DNA from: BM524 sp041554435
Lineage (GTDB): Bacteria > Bacteroidota > Bacteroidia > Bacteroidales > F082
Assembly: GCA_041554435.1 (NCBI GenBank)
Contig: JBFFLX010000003.1
Location: 1-64,000 of the forward strand
Direction: 5' to 3'
Length of the DNA: 64,000 bases
Position numbers and translations under genes: made by a program
Shown here: positions 34,897-44,889 of the stretch, in pieces
How positions within the stretch are numbered: the first letter of the stretch is position 1
Layout of the letters: the number at the start of each line of letters is the position of its first letter
The notes under the pieces: model-generated
Database searches by the model: none
What the model was told of the DNA's origin: nothing
What the model saw: the letters and a program-made list of their open reading frames with translations, nothing else

Positions 34897-37542
34897 TTAA
34901 TCCAACGACTGATTTAAAGAAAAATGGAAGTGACTGCCGTTGGCGCTAGGTATACCAGGTATTTGATCGAAGCCATAAGCCCAGTCGAGGCCCAGCATAC
35001 CAAACATAGGTAGAAATACTCTCAGGCCAACGCCTGCTGCCCTTCTAACATCGAAAGGATTAAAATCCTGAGGTCCCAACCATGAGTTACCAGCTTCAAA
35101 AAAGACCTGGCCATAAATGGTTGAACTGGGATTTAATGAAATTGGATATCTCAACTCAAGTGAGTATCTTGTAAAAATAGTTCCTCCAATATTTTTATCC
35201 TTATAATACATTGGTGTAACAGTTTCGTTTGCGTATCCACGCATACCTATTATTTCTCTGCCATCAAAATTGTTATATCCCGACAGTCCATCACCCCCCA
35301 GATAGAATCTTTCGAAAGGAGTGGTTCCAATGTCGCTATTATAATCTCCTAAATACCCGAACCTTATTTTTGATGCCAGAACAAGTTTGTCCATAAGTTC
35401 GAAATACCAATATGCTTTTGCTTTCCATTTATGGTATTCTATCCATTTATACTTCTCATTTTCATCGAGTGTAGAATAATCCTTATTGCTAAGAAGAGAG
35501 TAGGGAGGTGTAACTTCTAAACCAAGTGAAATATCAGATCCGGAACGAGGGTATATCGGCTGATTAATGGAGTTTCTCCCCAAATTAATTTCATAATTTA
35601 TATTATGGAAATTACCTGTGCCTGTTCCCACAGGGAAAATAGTGGAGTAATTATTTAGTTTATATCTCTGGAAATTAATGCCTTGATAAAGAGTGAAAAA
35701 GTCATCCGGCCATGTTAGTCTTTTACCGATACCAACTGTAACTCCGTCAATAACGAAAGATGCATAATTTGTGTCCGATTTTGGGAGGTTATTAGAGTAA
35801 AGTGAGTGGAAATAAGAAACCGTTAATGCATTGGGTTTTTTCCCACCAAGCCATGGTTCTGTAAAAGAAACACTCCAACTCATATAATCTTTTCCGTAGG
35901 TTTGAAAACGAAGAGCAAGCTTTTGTCCGTCGCCAGTAGGAACAGGTCTCCACGAATCCTTCTTAAAGAAATTATTTAAAGAGAAATTATTGAATTTGAG
36001 TCCTATGGTACCTATAACTCTGCCATAACCCCATCCACCTGAAAGTTCTATTTGATCAGCGGAGGTTTCTTCAACTTTATATATTACATCTACCGTTCCT
36101 TCTGCAGCATTTGGCTTCACATCAGGTTGAATAGTTTCAGCATTGAAATATTGTAAATTGGCAAGCTCTCGTGTACTCCTTATAATATCTGAACGGCTGA
36201 ATAACTGACCCGGACGAGTTCGTAGTTCACGAATTACTACATGATCGTTGGTTTTATCATTTCCCTGAATACTAACCTTGTCGATTCTAGCCTGTTTGCC
36301 TTCAAAAATTCTGATTTCCAAATCAATAGAATCGTTGTTTACATATACTTCAACCGGTGTGGCATTAAAAAACAAATAACCATTGTCCATGTATAATGAA
36401 GATACATCATAACCCAAAGGATTATAACTGAGGTTAGTTTCCAGAAGTTCCTTATTATAAACATCGCCTCTTCGGATACCCAAAATAGTGCTTAAAAATT
36501 CTGATGTATAAATTGTATTACCAACCCATTCAATATTTCTGAAATAATACTTATTGCCTTCTTCCAGATATATGTCAATTCCAATATTACTATTGCCAAT
36601 TTTATAAACAGAATCTTCAATTATATGTGCATCACGATAGCCCATTTTATTATATTTCTGGACTATCATATTCAAATCATTTTTAAATTCCGACTCAATA
36701 TATTTCGAGCCTTTCATTATATTAACCTTATAGTTTTGAGAAATATAATTTGCTACATCATCCTGCAGTTTTTTAAAACGCAAAGTAGCCACATCAGTAG
36801 CCATATCAATAACTAATGGGCCTAAGGGATTTAAAGGATTAAAAACACCCTTTTGTTTAGTCTCTTTCATTGCCGACTTAAGACTACCTTCAGAAACTTC
36901 TTTATTGCCATAAATATTTATGACATCAATTTTAACCTTTTTGTTTTTCTTGATACTAATTGTTAAGTCTTCGAAGTTATCGGCTTTTTCATTGGGTTTT
37001 TGGCTTATTTCAACTTCAGAATTTAGATAACCTTTATCGGCATAATGTTCTTTAATAATATTTTTTGTCCTTATTAAAAGGTGGTCGGTAACAACGTCTC
37101 CTCTTGAAAGATTAATTTTTTCTCTTATGTCGTCGGCTTCAGCTTTTCTAATACCGCTAAATGAGAATTTGCTCAATCGGGGTCTTTCTTTGAGATATAT
37201 ATCGAGGAATATTTTATTCCCCTGAATTTGAGTAGCAGTAATACTTATGTTTTCAAACATTCCCTGGTTCCACAGTTTTCTAATGGCGCCGGTAATTTTA
37301 TCGCCAGGAACTTTAATTTTAGAACCAAGGTCGAGTTCCGAGAGCATGATAATTACATTTTTGTCCAGGAATTCTACTCCAGAAACGGTAATACCTCCTA
37401 TTACATACTCTGAGGGACGTTCATAACTTATCTTAGACAAATCGTCGCCGATGCTAATCTGGCCAAAACCCATAAAAGGCAAAACGGCAAGTATTATAGC
37501 AGTGAATAGTATTATTGTTTTTTTACCAAGCATATTAATCAT
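34897..37542 (-). CDS. bamA: outer membrane protein assembly factor BamA
   Basis: 881 residues. Signal peptide (to about 28), POTRA domains over about 45-440, then a 16-strand barrel. Barrel signatures include RGY in GMRGYANETVTP and an end of SNGSHFHFSLNQSLD. BamA folds and inserts beta-barrel proteins and is essential. It follows uppS by 2 bases, and the ompH paralogues follow it, as in many Bacteroidota. Confidence 0.95.
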   Translation of the reverse strand: MINMLGKKTIILFTAIILAVLPFMGFGQISIGDDLSKISYERPSEYVIGGITVSGVEFLDKNVIIMLSELDLGSKIKVPGDKITGAIRKLWNQGMFENISITATQIQGNKIFLDIYLKERPRLSKFSFSGIRKAEADDIREKINLSRGDVVTDHLLIRTKNIIKEHYADKGYLNSEVEISQKPNEKADNFEDLTISIKKNKKVKIDVINIYGNKEVSEGSLKSAMKETKQKGVFNPLNPLGPLVIDMATDVATLRFKKLQDDVANYISQNYKVNIMKGSKYIESEFKNDLNMIVQKYNKMGYRDAHIIEDSVYKIGNSNIGIDIYLEEGNKYYFRNIEWVGNTIYTSEFLSTILGIRRGDVYNKELLETNLSYNPLGYDVSSLYMDNGYLFFNATPVEVYVNNDSIDLEIRIFEGKQARIDKVSIQGNDKTNDHVVIRELRTRPGQLFSRSDIIRSTRELANLQYFNAETIQPDVKPNAAEGTVDVIYKVEETSADQIELSGGWGYGRVIGTIGLKFNNFSLNNFFKKDSWRPVPTGDGQKLALRFQTYGKDYMSWSVSFTEPWLGGKKPNALTVSYFHSLYSNNLPKSDTNYASFVIDGVTVGIGKRLTWPDDFFTLYQGINFQRYKLNNYSTIFPVGTGTGNFHNINYEINLGRNSINQPIYPRSGSDISLGLEVTPPYSLLSNKDYSTLDENEKYKWIEYHKWKAKAYWYFELMDKLVLASKIRFGYLGDYNSDIGTTPFERFYLGGDGLSGYNNFDGREIIGMRGYANETVTPMYYKDKNIGGTIFTRYSLELRYPISLNPSSTIYGQVFFEAGNSWLGPQDFNPFDVRRAAGVGLRVFLPMFGMLGLDWAYGFDQIPGIPSANGSHFHFSLNQSLD

Positions 37543-37544
37543 CC

Positions 37545-38297
37545 CTAATCTTCGTGTTTTAGTTGCTCACTGGTCATCCCAAACCTTCTTTCTCTACTCT
37601 GGTATTCTAAAATGGCAGCGTAAAAATCTTCGGCACCAAATTCAGGCCATAATTTTTGTGTGAAATACAATTCGGTATATGCAATTTGCCATAATAGATA
37701 ATTGCTTATTCGCATTTCCCCGCTGGTCCTAATAAGAAGTTCCGGATCAGGCATTTCACTAGTGTTTAAATACTTTTCAAACTGCTTTTCGTTAATTTTA
37801 CCACTCTTAATATTGTTATTTGAAAAATCTTTAATAATATTATTTACAGCATTGGTAATCTCCCATCTGGAACTATAACTGAGGGCAAGTGTTAGTGTCA
37901 TCCTGTTGTTTTTTGAGGTTTTATCCATAGTATTTACAAGACGGTCATAGTTCTCTTCCGGCAGGCTTTGCAGGTCGCCAATTGCATTTAAGCGTATATT
38001 ATTTTTATTTAATGTTGGTATTTCTTTTTCGATGGTTTCAACAAAAAGTGACATTAATGCATTTACTTCATTTTGAGGTCGGTTCCAATTTTCTGTTGAA
38101 AATGTATATAATGTAAGATATTTTACGCCAAGTTCTGCTGCAGTTTCAGCAATTTCGCGCACAGCATCAACACCTTTGTGATGACCAAATACTCTGTCTT
38201 CGCCTTGTTTTAAAGCCCATCGTCCGTTACCATCCATTATTATTGCAACGTGAACGGGTAGTTTTTTAATATTTATTTTTTCTTTAAGGCTCATCAT
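37545..38297 (-). CDS. uppS: isoprenyl transferase (undecaprenyl diphosphate synthase)
   Basis: 250 residues. Makes C55 undecaprenyl diphosphate, lipid carrier of peptidoglycan and O-antigen units. The cis-prenyltransferase motifs are present: IIMDGNGRWA (catalytic Asp), YTLYTFSTENW-like, and RTSGEMRISNYLLWQ followed by TELYF. The gene overlaps nothing but lies 8 bases from the DUF6089 gene and 2 from bamA. Confidence 0.95.
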   Translation of the reverse strand: MMSLKEKINIKKLPVHVAIIMDGNGRWALKQGEDRVFGHHKGVDAVREIAETAAELGVKYLTLYTFSTENWNRPQNEVNALMSLFVETIEKEIPTLNKNNIRLNAIGDLQSLPEENYDRLVNTMDKTSKNNRMTLTLALSYSSRWEITNAVNNIIKDFSNNNIKSGKINEKQFEKYLNTSEMPDPELLIRTSGEMRISNYLLWQIAYTELYFTQKLWPEFGAEDFYAAILEYQSRERRFGMTSEQLKHED

Positions 38298-38305
38298 TAT
38301 ATTTG

Positions 38306-39091
38306 CTAGAAACTTGCTGTATTACACTTTCTTTTATCGTATAAATTAAATTTATATGTTAATGTTATACCAGTAAAATTATACCAGTCGTTTTTTTTGT
38401 CGTCGCCTCTTTGCATACCGGCAGTATGCGATTGAGTAGGATCGGCAATAATATCCGGGTTGTTGGCATAAGTAGTGCTAACATCGTCGATATAATCGGT
38501 AAAAGTTTTACGCATTCCCCATTCAAATGCTAATCCTATTCTTTTATTTAAACTATATTTTACTCCAAACCCAAATGGAAAAGCAACACTACTAAGAGAA
38601 TATGGTGATCTTCCATCAAAGCCTGTATTTTGTCCTTCGGTACCAAGTGGTTTAAGATCTACACCATCAAAATTTTGCGGTTTGAAAGTAAAATAGGAAA
38701 TACCTGCAAAAATATAAGGTGTAAAATAACTTCTTTTGCTACCTGTGAAATATTGAAACCAACTGAATTCGGCAACTACTGAAATATCGTTTACCGGACT
38801 TGTAAAATTCAATTCCCTATTTGCTATAGCATTGGTTTTAGTATCATCGCCTTTTAGTTTACCCCGATAGTAAGATGCTTTAACCGACCATCTGTCATTT
38901 ACATTATATCTTACAACTCCACCGTAGGCCAATTGTATTTGGTTAAAATGTAAGGCGGGATTTAAATCACCTAAATAATAAGATCCTCCACCAAAAACAC
39001 CTACTTCCATTGTCTTTTGAGCAGAGGACGAAAGCGGTAGAAGCATAATTGCTGTTAATGTGAAAACTAAAGTTAAACACCTATTTAACAT
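38306..39091 (-). CDS. DUF6089 outer-membrane beta-barrel protein
   Basis: 261 residues from the ATG at 39091, where a signal peptide begins (MLNRCLTLVF...LSSSAQ); a longer frame to 39157 would put 22 charged residues before it. The mature part has alternating strands (MEVGVFGGGSYYLGDLNP, VVRYNVNDRWSVKASYY, FAGISYFTFKPQNF) as in porin-like DUF6089 proteins. Found between nadK and uppS in many Bacteroidota. Function unknown. Confidence 0.85.
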   Translation of the reverse strand: MLNRCLTLVFTLTAIMLLPLSSSAQKTMEVGVFGGGSYYLGDLNPALHFNQIQLAYGGVVRYNVNDRWSVKASYYRGKLKGDDTKTNAIANRELNFTSPVNDISVVAEFSWFQYFTGSKRSYFTPYIFAGISYFTFKPQNFDGVDLKPLGTEGQNTGFDGRSPYSLSSVAFPFGFGVKYSLNKRIGLAFEWGMRKTFTDYIDDVSTTYANNPDIIADPTQSHTAGMQRGDDKKNDWYNFTGITLTYKFNLYDKRKCNTASF

Positions 39092-39202
39092 AAATTCTTT
39101 AATTTTTTCTTCTTTCCTGATTTTGAGCGGCAAAAGTATCATTTTTTTCGACTTCATAAGTATTATATCCTTTTAGAATTTTGATAAAAACTGTTAAGAA
39201 GA

Positions 39203-40075
39203 TCAATTGCGGTTATCAAAACCCCACATGAGTTTATCTCTTATGGTGGAGAAGAAAGTTTTATTTTTCATTTGAACCAAATTAACATCAAAGTCATTTC
39301 TTCTGATTATCAATTCCTGTTCTTTATTTATCGATGATTGTTTAGAATCAAGGGTCATCAAATACTTATCTTCCCTACCTTCAATTTTTATCCTTATTTC
39401 ACTACTGTCCTGAATAACGACAGGTCGTACGGTTAAATTGTGTGAAGCTATGGGAGCGATAAGAAAATTTTGTGATCCTGGTGTTATAATGGGACCACCA
39501 ACACTTAATGAGTAAGCTGTAGAACCTGTAGGTGTTGATATTATTAATCCATCACCCCAGTATGAATTAAGGAATACTCCATCTACATAAACATGAACAA
39601 CAATTAGAGATGTAGTATTATTTCTATAAAGAGTTATGTCGTTTAGTGCAAAATCTATTTCTCCAAAAATATTCTCAGGCTTTTCCAATTTTAGCAGAGC
39701 CCTTTTTTCTACTTCATATTCGCCTATGGCAATACTGTCGATGGCAGTTACTATTTCATCTTTTGATATACTTGAAAGAAATCCAAGACGACCCAGGTTT
39801 ATTCCAAGTATAGGGATGCCTGAATCGCGAACAAAAGGTATGGTGTCGAGTATAGTTCCGTCACCTCCAATTGAAATTAATATTGAACAGGATAGATCTT
39901 TGTGGTTAGAAAAAAATTCAGTTTCTGTGGGGAAGTTTAAATCGGCTGGCAGTAAATCAAAGAAAGGCTTATAAATACAAATTTGCGCTTTGATTTCCTT
40001 TAATTTTATTATAAGAAGGTTTAAATATTCCCTGTCTTTTGGTGAATATTTCTTTCCAAAAATTGCTATTTTCAT
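39203..40075 (-). CDS. nadK: NAD kinase
   Basis: 290 residues. Phosphorylates NAD to NADP. The GGDGT motif (SIGGDGTILDT), NLGRLGFL and the STPTGSTAYSLSVGGPI region are diagnostic. It has its own promoter element at 40099-40106 and leads into the DUF6089-uppS-bamA cluster. Confidence 0.95.
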   Translation of the reverse strand: MKIAIFGKKYSPKDREYLNLLIIKLKEIKAQICIYKPFFDLLPADLNFPTETEFFSNHKDLSCSILISIGGDGTILDTIPFVRDSGIPILGINLGRLGFLSSISKDEIVTAIDSIAIGEYEVEKRALLKLEKPENIFGEIDFALNDITLYRNNTTSLIVVHVYVDGVFLNSYWGDGLIISTPTGSTAYSLSVGGPIITPGSQNFLIAPIASHNLTVRPVVIQDSSEIRIKIEGREDKYLMTLDSKQSSINKEQELIIRRNDFDVNLVQMKNKTFFSTIRDKLMWGFDNRN

Positions 40076-40098
40076 TGAATGATTATTTCAAACAAAAG

Positions 40099-40106
40099 CA
40101 AAAATA
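40099..40106 (-). promoter_or_regulatory. -7 element of nadK and the downstream envelope cluster
   Basis: CAAAAATA on the + strand reads TATTTTTG leftward, matching TAnnTTTG, about 24 bases before the nadK ATG. Confidence 0.5.
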
Positions 40107-40172
40107 AGATAAAATAAAGACTCAACTCTTTATGAATTTACAAAAAATGTTAAGTTAAAATGTATTGTCTGG

Positions 40173-41564
40173 TTAAATTGGTGCAACCATAGATATATAG
40201 AAGCCCGTTTTATTTTGGTTATTAACGGCATAACTTAAGCCGATTACAATATCGTAATAGGTTACAAAATCCAATCCAACTCCTGTTCCCCATAATAATT
40301 GATTGCATAAAGGATTTCCCTGATAATAATATTTTTCTTTGGCATAGCCCATATCGAAGAAAATGTTAGCATATAAACCATAAAAAACCTTACTGAATTT
40401 TTCTGATTTTAACCATTTTATCTGGAAATCTTTCATGGGTACTATGCTGAACTTTAAATTTGATTTGAAAACTCCTATGTTCTGTCCTGTTACAACGTAA
40501 AGTTCGTAACCTCTTAAATCAAAGCCGTTTAGCCCAATTCCTTCGGTAAGGAAGAAGGGCTGGAAATTGTTGGAATAACTTAACCTGCCCCTTAAACTAT
40601 AGGCAAAATTCCATCTTTTATAAATATTAAAATAGTGGTCAACATTAACATCCATCATTAGTTGATTAACATCTTCTGAAAAAATACCAAATCCAAGTTT
40701 TGTTAACTGAATATCAAAATAATATCCCTTTAAAGGGTATGCCTTATAATCTCTATTATCTTGTTTGTAAGTGTAATTCAGTTTAATATAATCGTATCTG
40801 TTTTCACCATATGTATAATCAGGATTAATGTTTAATACTGAATCTTGAACATGAAGATGGAAAAAGGAAATGTCCACTTGATGTAGAAATCTATAACCTG
40901 GTCTATAAGTAAGATTAGTACCCATCATTGCCATTTTTCTGGCAAAGGATGTATTGGTTTTATAATAAATGAATTTATTGTCTGATGTTGATACTGCAAT
41001 TTCATGGTTTAACTGATAAGCGGCCGAAAAACCCATTCCGAAGGTTTTCTCTTTATTTAAATATGGAATTTGCCAATTAAAAGAATAAAGTTGGTCGTAG
41101 CCTCCTTTGGCAATTATATTTAGAATTTCTTTTCTTCCTCTGAAATTTTCCACTCGCAAATCCACACCAAAGTTGAGGCGGCTAAAATCTTTTGTTTTCC
41201 ACCACACATTTATGTTTCTGTCGGCATATTCAATTAGAGGTATGGGCCAAATATACCAGCGTTCAATAACTTTAACTTCGATATCAACAATATCCTTCTT
41301 TTGGGTTTTTTCTATGAAAACAAAGTTAAAAATTGATTGGTTAAGGAGATTTTGTTTACTGTTTAAGATTTTTTTATCAAGTTCTTTTTCGCTTAACACA
41401 TCTCCTTCCGAAAACTCTAACTCTCTTATTATTATTGGCTTATGAGTTATTTTATCGCCCGATACTGTGATTTTTCCCACCATAATGCTTCCTTCCTGTT
41501 GAGGGAAGACGCTTTGGGAAAATACTGTTAAAAGAAAAATAATCGATATTAAGTTTAGCCTCAT
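40173..41564 (-). CDS. BamA/TamA-family outer-membrane protein with one POTRA-like domain
   Basis: 463 residues. Signal peptide (ending SVFPQ), one POTRA-like segment (about 30-95, KITVSGDKITHKPIIIRELEF), a linker, then a membrane barrel with FDLRGY (RGY motif) near residue 350 and a final strand ending YISMVAPI. Omp85 proteins of this size include surface-lipoprotein and lipid transport factors; the exact role is unknown. It starts immediately after the CBS gene and precedes nadK. Confidence 0.82.
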   Translation of the reverse strand: MRLNLISIIFLLTVFSQSVFPQQEGSIMVGKITVSGDKITHKPIIIRELEFSEGDVLSEKELDKKILNSKQNLLNQSIFNFVFIEKTQKKDIVDIEVKVIERWYIWPIPLIEYADRNINVWWKTKDFSRLNFGVDLRVENFRGRKEILNIIAKGGYDQLYSFNWQIPYLNKEKTFGMGFSAAYQLNHEIAVSTSDNKFIYYKTNTSFARKMAMMGTNLTYRPGYRFLHQVDISFFHLHVQDSVLNINPDYTYGENRYDYIKLNYTYKQDNRDYKAYPLKGYYFDIQLTKLGFGIFSEDVNQLMMDVNVDHYFNIYKRWNFAYSLRGRLSYSNNFQPFFLTEGIGLNGFDLRGYELYVVTGQNIGVFKSNLKFSIVPMKDFQIKWLKSEKFSKVFYGLYANIFFDMGYAKEKYYYQGNPLCNQLLWGTGVGLDFVTYYDIVIGLSYAVNNQNKTGFYISMVAPI

Positions 41565-41566
41565 AA

Positions 41567-42229
41567 TTAAATATTCAAATAATTCATTAATGAGTCGTAA
41601 TTGTCCTTTAAATCTTCGAAATCTTCCTTCTCACCAAAAGTAGCTTTAATAATATAATTATATCTTACAAAAGTTTGCAAAATAGACTCCAGTTCAGTTT
41701 TATTTATTTTTAATATTAATTCAATTAATGTTGAGTTGGTATGTGTACCAATAAAAAGGCTTAATAATTTAGCTCCGTTAGATTCTATAATATTTGCTAT
41801 TTCCGTCATATTATAATCGTTCTGGCTCATTTCTAAAACTATAACTCCCCCTGGAGTATTTACCGAAAATGCTGAAGCCAGATATGATAATAACTTGGAT
41901 AAAGTAACAGAACCTAAATACATTTCGCGCTTATCAACTACAGGAAGCAGAGTAAGTTTGTGTTTATCGAATAATTCGATTAACTCATAAATATGCTGAC
42001 CTTCATAACTACATATTTTATCAAGACTAAGTGTATGATTACCAATGGCTTGTTCGTAATTGTTTAAATCAAGGATATCCTTTTCAGATATTATTCCCAT
42101 ATAGTTTTCACCATTTACAATGGGCAGATGAGATATCTTGTTCTCGTCCATCCATTTCAGTGCCATACTTCCGCTATCGGAAGTTTTTAATGGCAGTATT
42201 ATGTCAGAAATAAGTTGTCGAGCAATCAT
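41567..42229 (-). CDS. CBS-domain protein with C-terminal ACT-like region
   Basis: 220 residues, cytoplasmic. Two CBS motifs (about 1-60 and 70-125, with SHLPIVNGENYMGIISEKDIL and LTLLPVVDKREMYLGSVTL), then an ACT-like segment (about 130-200, VIVLEMSQNDYNMTEIANII). Such proteins usually sense adenine nucleotides or amino acids and modulate a partner. It heads the cluster leading to nadK and bamA, a conserved position in Bacteroidota; partner unknown. Confidence 0.85.
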   Translation of the reverse strand: MIARQLISDIILPLKTSDSGSMALKWMDENKISHLPIVNGENYMGIISEKDILDLNNYEQAIGNHTLSLDKICSYEGQHIYELIELFDKHKLTLLPVVDKREMYLGSVTLSKLLSYLASAFSVNTPGGVIVLEMSQNDYNMTEIANIIESNGAKLLSLFIGTHTNSTLIELILKINKTELESILQTFVRYNYIIKATFGEKEDFEDLKDNYDSLMNYLNI

Positions 42230-42243
42230 AAAAAAATTTTAGC

Positions 42244-42251
42244 CAAACTTA
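42244..42251 (-). promoter_or_regulatory. -7 element of the CBS-domain gene
   Basis: CAAACTTA on the + strand reads TAAGTTTG leftward, matching TAnnTTTG, 15 bases before the ATG at 42229. Confidence 0.5.
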
Positions 42252-42358
42252 GACATTTTTATCCAAACCAAAATAAGTGAATTTAAGTAAAACGGATGCA
42301 TAAGTTTTAAATATTCAAAATATAATTTTACAGATTAAAAAATATGTCTTCGATTAAT

Positions 42359-42366
42359 TACTTTTG
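42359..42366 (+). promoter_or_regulatory. -7 element of priA
   Basis: TACTTTTG matches TAnnTTTG and ends 5 bases before the priA ATG at 42372. A leaderless or nearly leaderless transcript is expected. Confidence 0.55.
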
Positions 42367-42371
42367 TAATA

Positions 42372-44864
42372 ATGGAAAGAAAAACTCTTTTTGCTGATAT
42401 CCTTCTGCCTTTGCCCGTAAAAGGCACATTTACTTATCGTATTCCCTACGATTTAAATGAATTTGTAGAGGAAGGTCAAAGAGTTGCTGTTCAGTTTGGT
42501 AGAAAGAAAATATATTCGGGTTTGATTAAAAAATTACATTCAAATGTTCCTGATTATACTCCAAAATATATACTTCACCTCATAGATGAAAAAGCCGTGA
42601 CCAATCAAATTCAATTCAAATTCTGGAATTGGATGTCGTCTTATTATTTGTGTGCCGAAGGTGAAATTATGAATGCAGCCCTTCCATCTTCATTAAAATT
42701 AGCCAGCGAAAGCAATATTGTACTTTCACCTTCTTTTGTTCCTGATAATGATTATCTGGATGAGCATGAATTTAAATTAACAGAGGCTCTTCTAAAAAGG
42801 AAAAAAATTGCTGTTGGAGAAATTTCCAATGTTGTAGGATTTCAAAATGTGCTTCCTTTAGTTAAAAAGATGATAGACAAAAATTATCTTTATATGGAGG
42901 AGGAACTCAAAGATGGTTTTAAACAAAGGAAAGAGAAGTTCATTTCATTAAACACAATTTATTTTGATGATGAAGATTTGATGAAAGATCTTTTGGATGG
43001 TTTGAGTAAAAGATCATATAAACAACTGGAACTACTTATGTTTTTCCTGCAATTATCATCTTTCCCTGCCAACAGGGATTATCAAATAAAAAAAGACGAA
43101 CTTTTAAAAAAATCGGATAAAAGTGCCGCAATTATTAATGCTCTTATAAATAAGGAGGTTTTTTGTGTAGAGGATAAAGTAGTTAGCCGATTGGAGTTTA
43201 AGGCTGGTAAAAAGTTTGTTGATGATATTGTTTTGAGCAGCCATCAGGAAGAGGCACTGAAAATTATAAGTGACGGTTTATCAAAAAAAGATGTTGTTTT
43301 ATTGCATGGAGTTACTTCGTCGGGCAAAACCGAAATTTATATAAAGTTAATTCAAGAAACTCTTGACCGGGGCAGGCAAGTGCTTTATTTATTGCCTGAA
43401 ATTGCCCTAACAACGCATATTATTCAACGATTGCAACAATATTTTGGAAAGAGGATTGGAGTGTATCATTCGAGATATAATCCCAATGAAAGAGCCGAAA
43501 TTTGGAGAAATATTATTGGGCTCGATGAGGAAGAAAATTCTGAGAAATACGATATTATTCTGGGGCCTCGTTCTGCTATGTTTTTGCCTTACAGTAATTT
43601 AGGTTTAATAATTGTTGATGAAGAACACGATTCTTCATATAAACAATTCGATCCTGCTCCTCGATATAATGCTCGTGATGCATCAATTTATCTTGCACTT
43701 TTACATAAGGCTAAAGTCGTTCTTGGATCGGCAACACCTTCTATCGAAAGTTATTTTAACGCCATGAATGGTAAATATGGCTATGCAAAACTTACTGAAC
43801 GTTATGGCGGGATAGAAATGCCCGAAATTGCAGTGGTGGATATGAAAGGAGAGTATAAAAGAAAAACCATAAAATCGAATTTTTCTTCTGTATTATTAAA
43901 AAAAATATCCAAGGCACTTGCAGAAAAAAAGCAAGTAATATTGTTTCAAAACAGAAGAGGATTTTCTCTTAGGATAGAATGTAAGCAATGTAATTGGATA
44001 CCTCAGTGTAAAAATTGTGATGTTACTCTAACTTATCATAAGAATAGCGAACTTTTAAAATGTCATTATTGTGGATATTCTACCTCAATTCCATCAACAT
44101 GTAACGATTGTGGAAGCAACGATTTAAGGATGATGGGTTTTGGTACAGAGAAAGTTGAAGAAGATCTGGAAATGATTTTTCCGGATGCAAAAATTACCCG
44201 GATGGATCTGGATTCCACCAGGAAAAAAAATGCTTTTCAAAAAATAATAAGCGACTTTGAGGAGAGAAAAACCGATATACTAACCGGAACTCAAATGGTT
44301 ACCAAGGGACTGGATTTTGATAATGTTAATGTTGTGGGTGTTTTAAGTACCGATAATATGTTGAGTTTTCCCGATTTCAGAGCCCATGAAACCAGTTTTC
44401 AATTAATGGCTCAGGTGAGCGGCCGAGCGGGACGAAAAGGCAGAAGAGGTCAGGTGGTATTGCAATCATGGAATCCTGATCATCATATTATAAAAAATGT
44501 AGTCTTCAACGATTACGAAAGTATGTACCTAAACCAACTAAGGGAGCGTGAGAAGTTTCGCTACCCCCCATATTACCGATTGATAAATATAAAGATAAAA
44601 CATAAGGATTTTAAAATACTAAATAAGGGTGCAGATGTTTTTGCAAATATTTTAAAGGCAAAATTTGGGAAACTTGTATATGGACCCGAATTTCCAATGA
44701 TTGGAAGAATACGTTTGTATTTTATTAAACAAATAATGCTCAAATTACCTAAAAACAAAAGTCAAAATGAAATGAAGAACCTCTTACTCGAATGTTTGGA
44801 TGAGTACAGGAAACTTGCTGCATACAAATCGGTAATTATTCAATTTGATGTTGACCCGCAATAA
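42372..44864 (+). CDS. priA: primosomal protein N' (replication restart helicase PriA)
   Basis: 830 residues. An N-terminal DNA-binding domain (about 1-110) precedes the helicase core with Walker A GVTSSGKTEIY, DEEH box (VDEEHDSSYKQ) and the zinc-binding cysteines in CKQCNWIPQCKNC, CHYC and CNDCG. It reloads the replisome at collapsed forks. Longer than the E. coli enzyme (732), chiefly through an extra segment before the helicase core. Confidence 0.95.
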   Translation: MERKTLFADILLPLPVKGTFTYRIPYDLNEFVEEGQRVAVQFGRKKIYSGLIKKLHSNVPDYTPKYILHLIDEKAVTNQIQFKFWNWMSSYYLCAEGEIMNAALPSSLKLASESNIVLSPSFVPDNDYLDEHEFKLTEALLKRKKIAVGEISNVVGFQNVLPLVKKMIDKNYLYMEEELKDGFKQRKEKFISLNTIYFDDEDLMKDLLDGLSKRSYKQLELLMFFLQLSSFPANRDYQIKKDELLKKSDKSAAIINALINKEVFCVEDKVVSRLEFKAGKKFVDDIVLSSHQEEALKIISDGLSKKDVVLLHGVTSSGKTEIYIKLIQETLDRGRQVLYLLPEIALTTHIIQRLQQYFGKRIGVYHSRYNPNERAEIWRNIIGLDEEENSEKYDIILGPRSAMFLPYSNLGLIIVDEEHDSSYKQFDPAPRYNARDASIYLALLHKAKVVLGSATPSIESYFNAMNGKYGYAKLTERYGGIEMPEIAVVDMKGEYKRKTIKSNFSSVLLKKISKALAEKKQVILFQNRRGFSLRIECKQCNWIPQCKNCDVTLTYHKNSELLKCHYCGYSTSIPSTCNDCGSNDLRMMGFGTEKVEEDLEMIFPDAKITRMDLDSTRKKNAFQKIISDFEERKTDILTGTQMVTKGLDFDNVNVVGVLSTDNMLSFPDFRAHETSFQLMAQVSGRAGRKGRRGQVVLQSWNPDHHIIKNVVFNDYESMYLNQLREREKFRYPPYYRLINIKIKHKDFKILNKGADVFANILKAKFGKLVYGPEFPMIGRIRLYFIKQIMLKLPKNKSQNEMKNLLLECLDEYRKLAAYKSVIIQFDVDPQ

Positions 44865-44889
44865 ATTGAAAAAATAAATTGAGTTTGGC

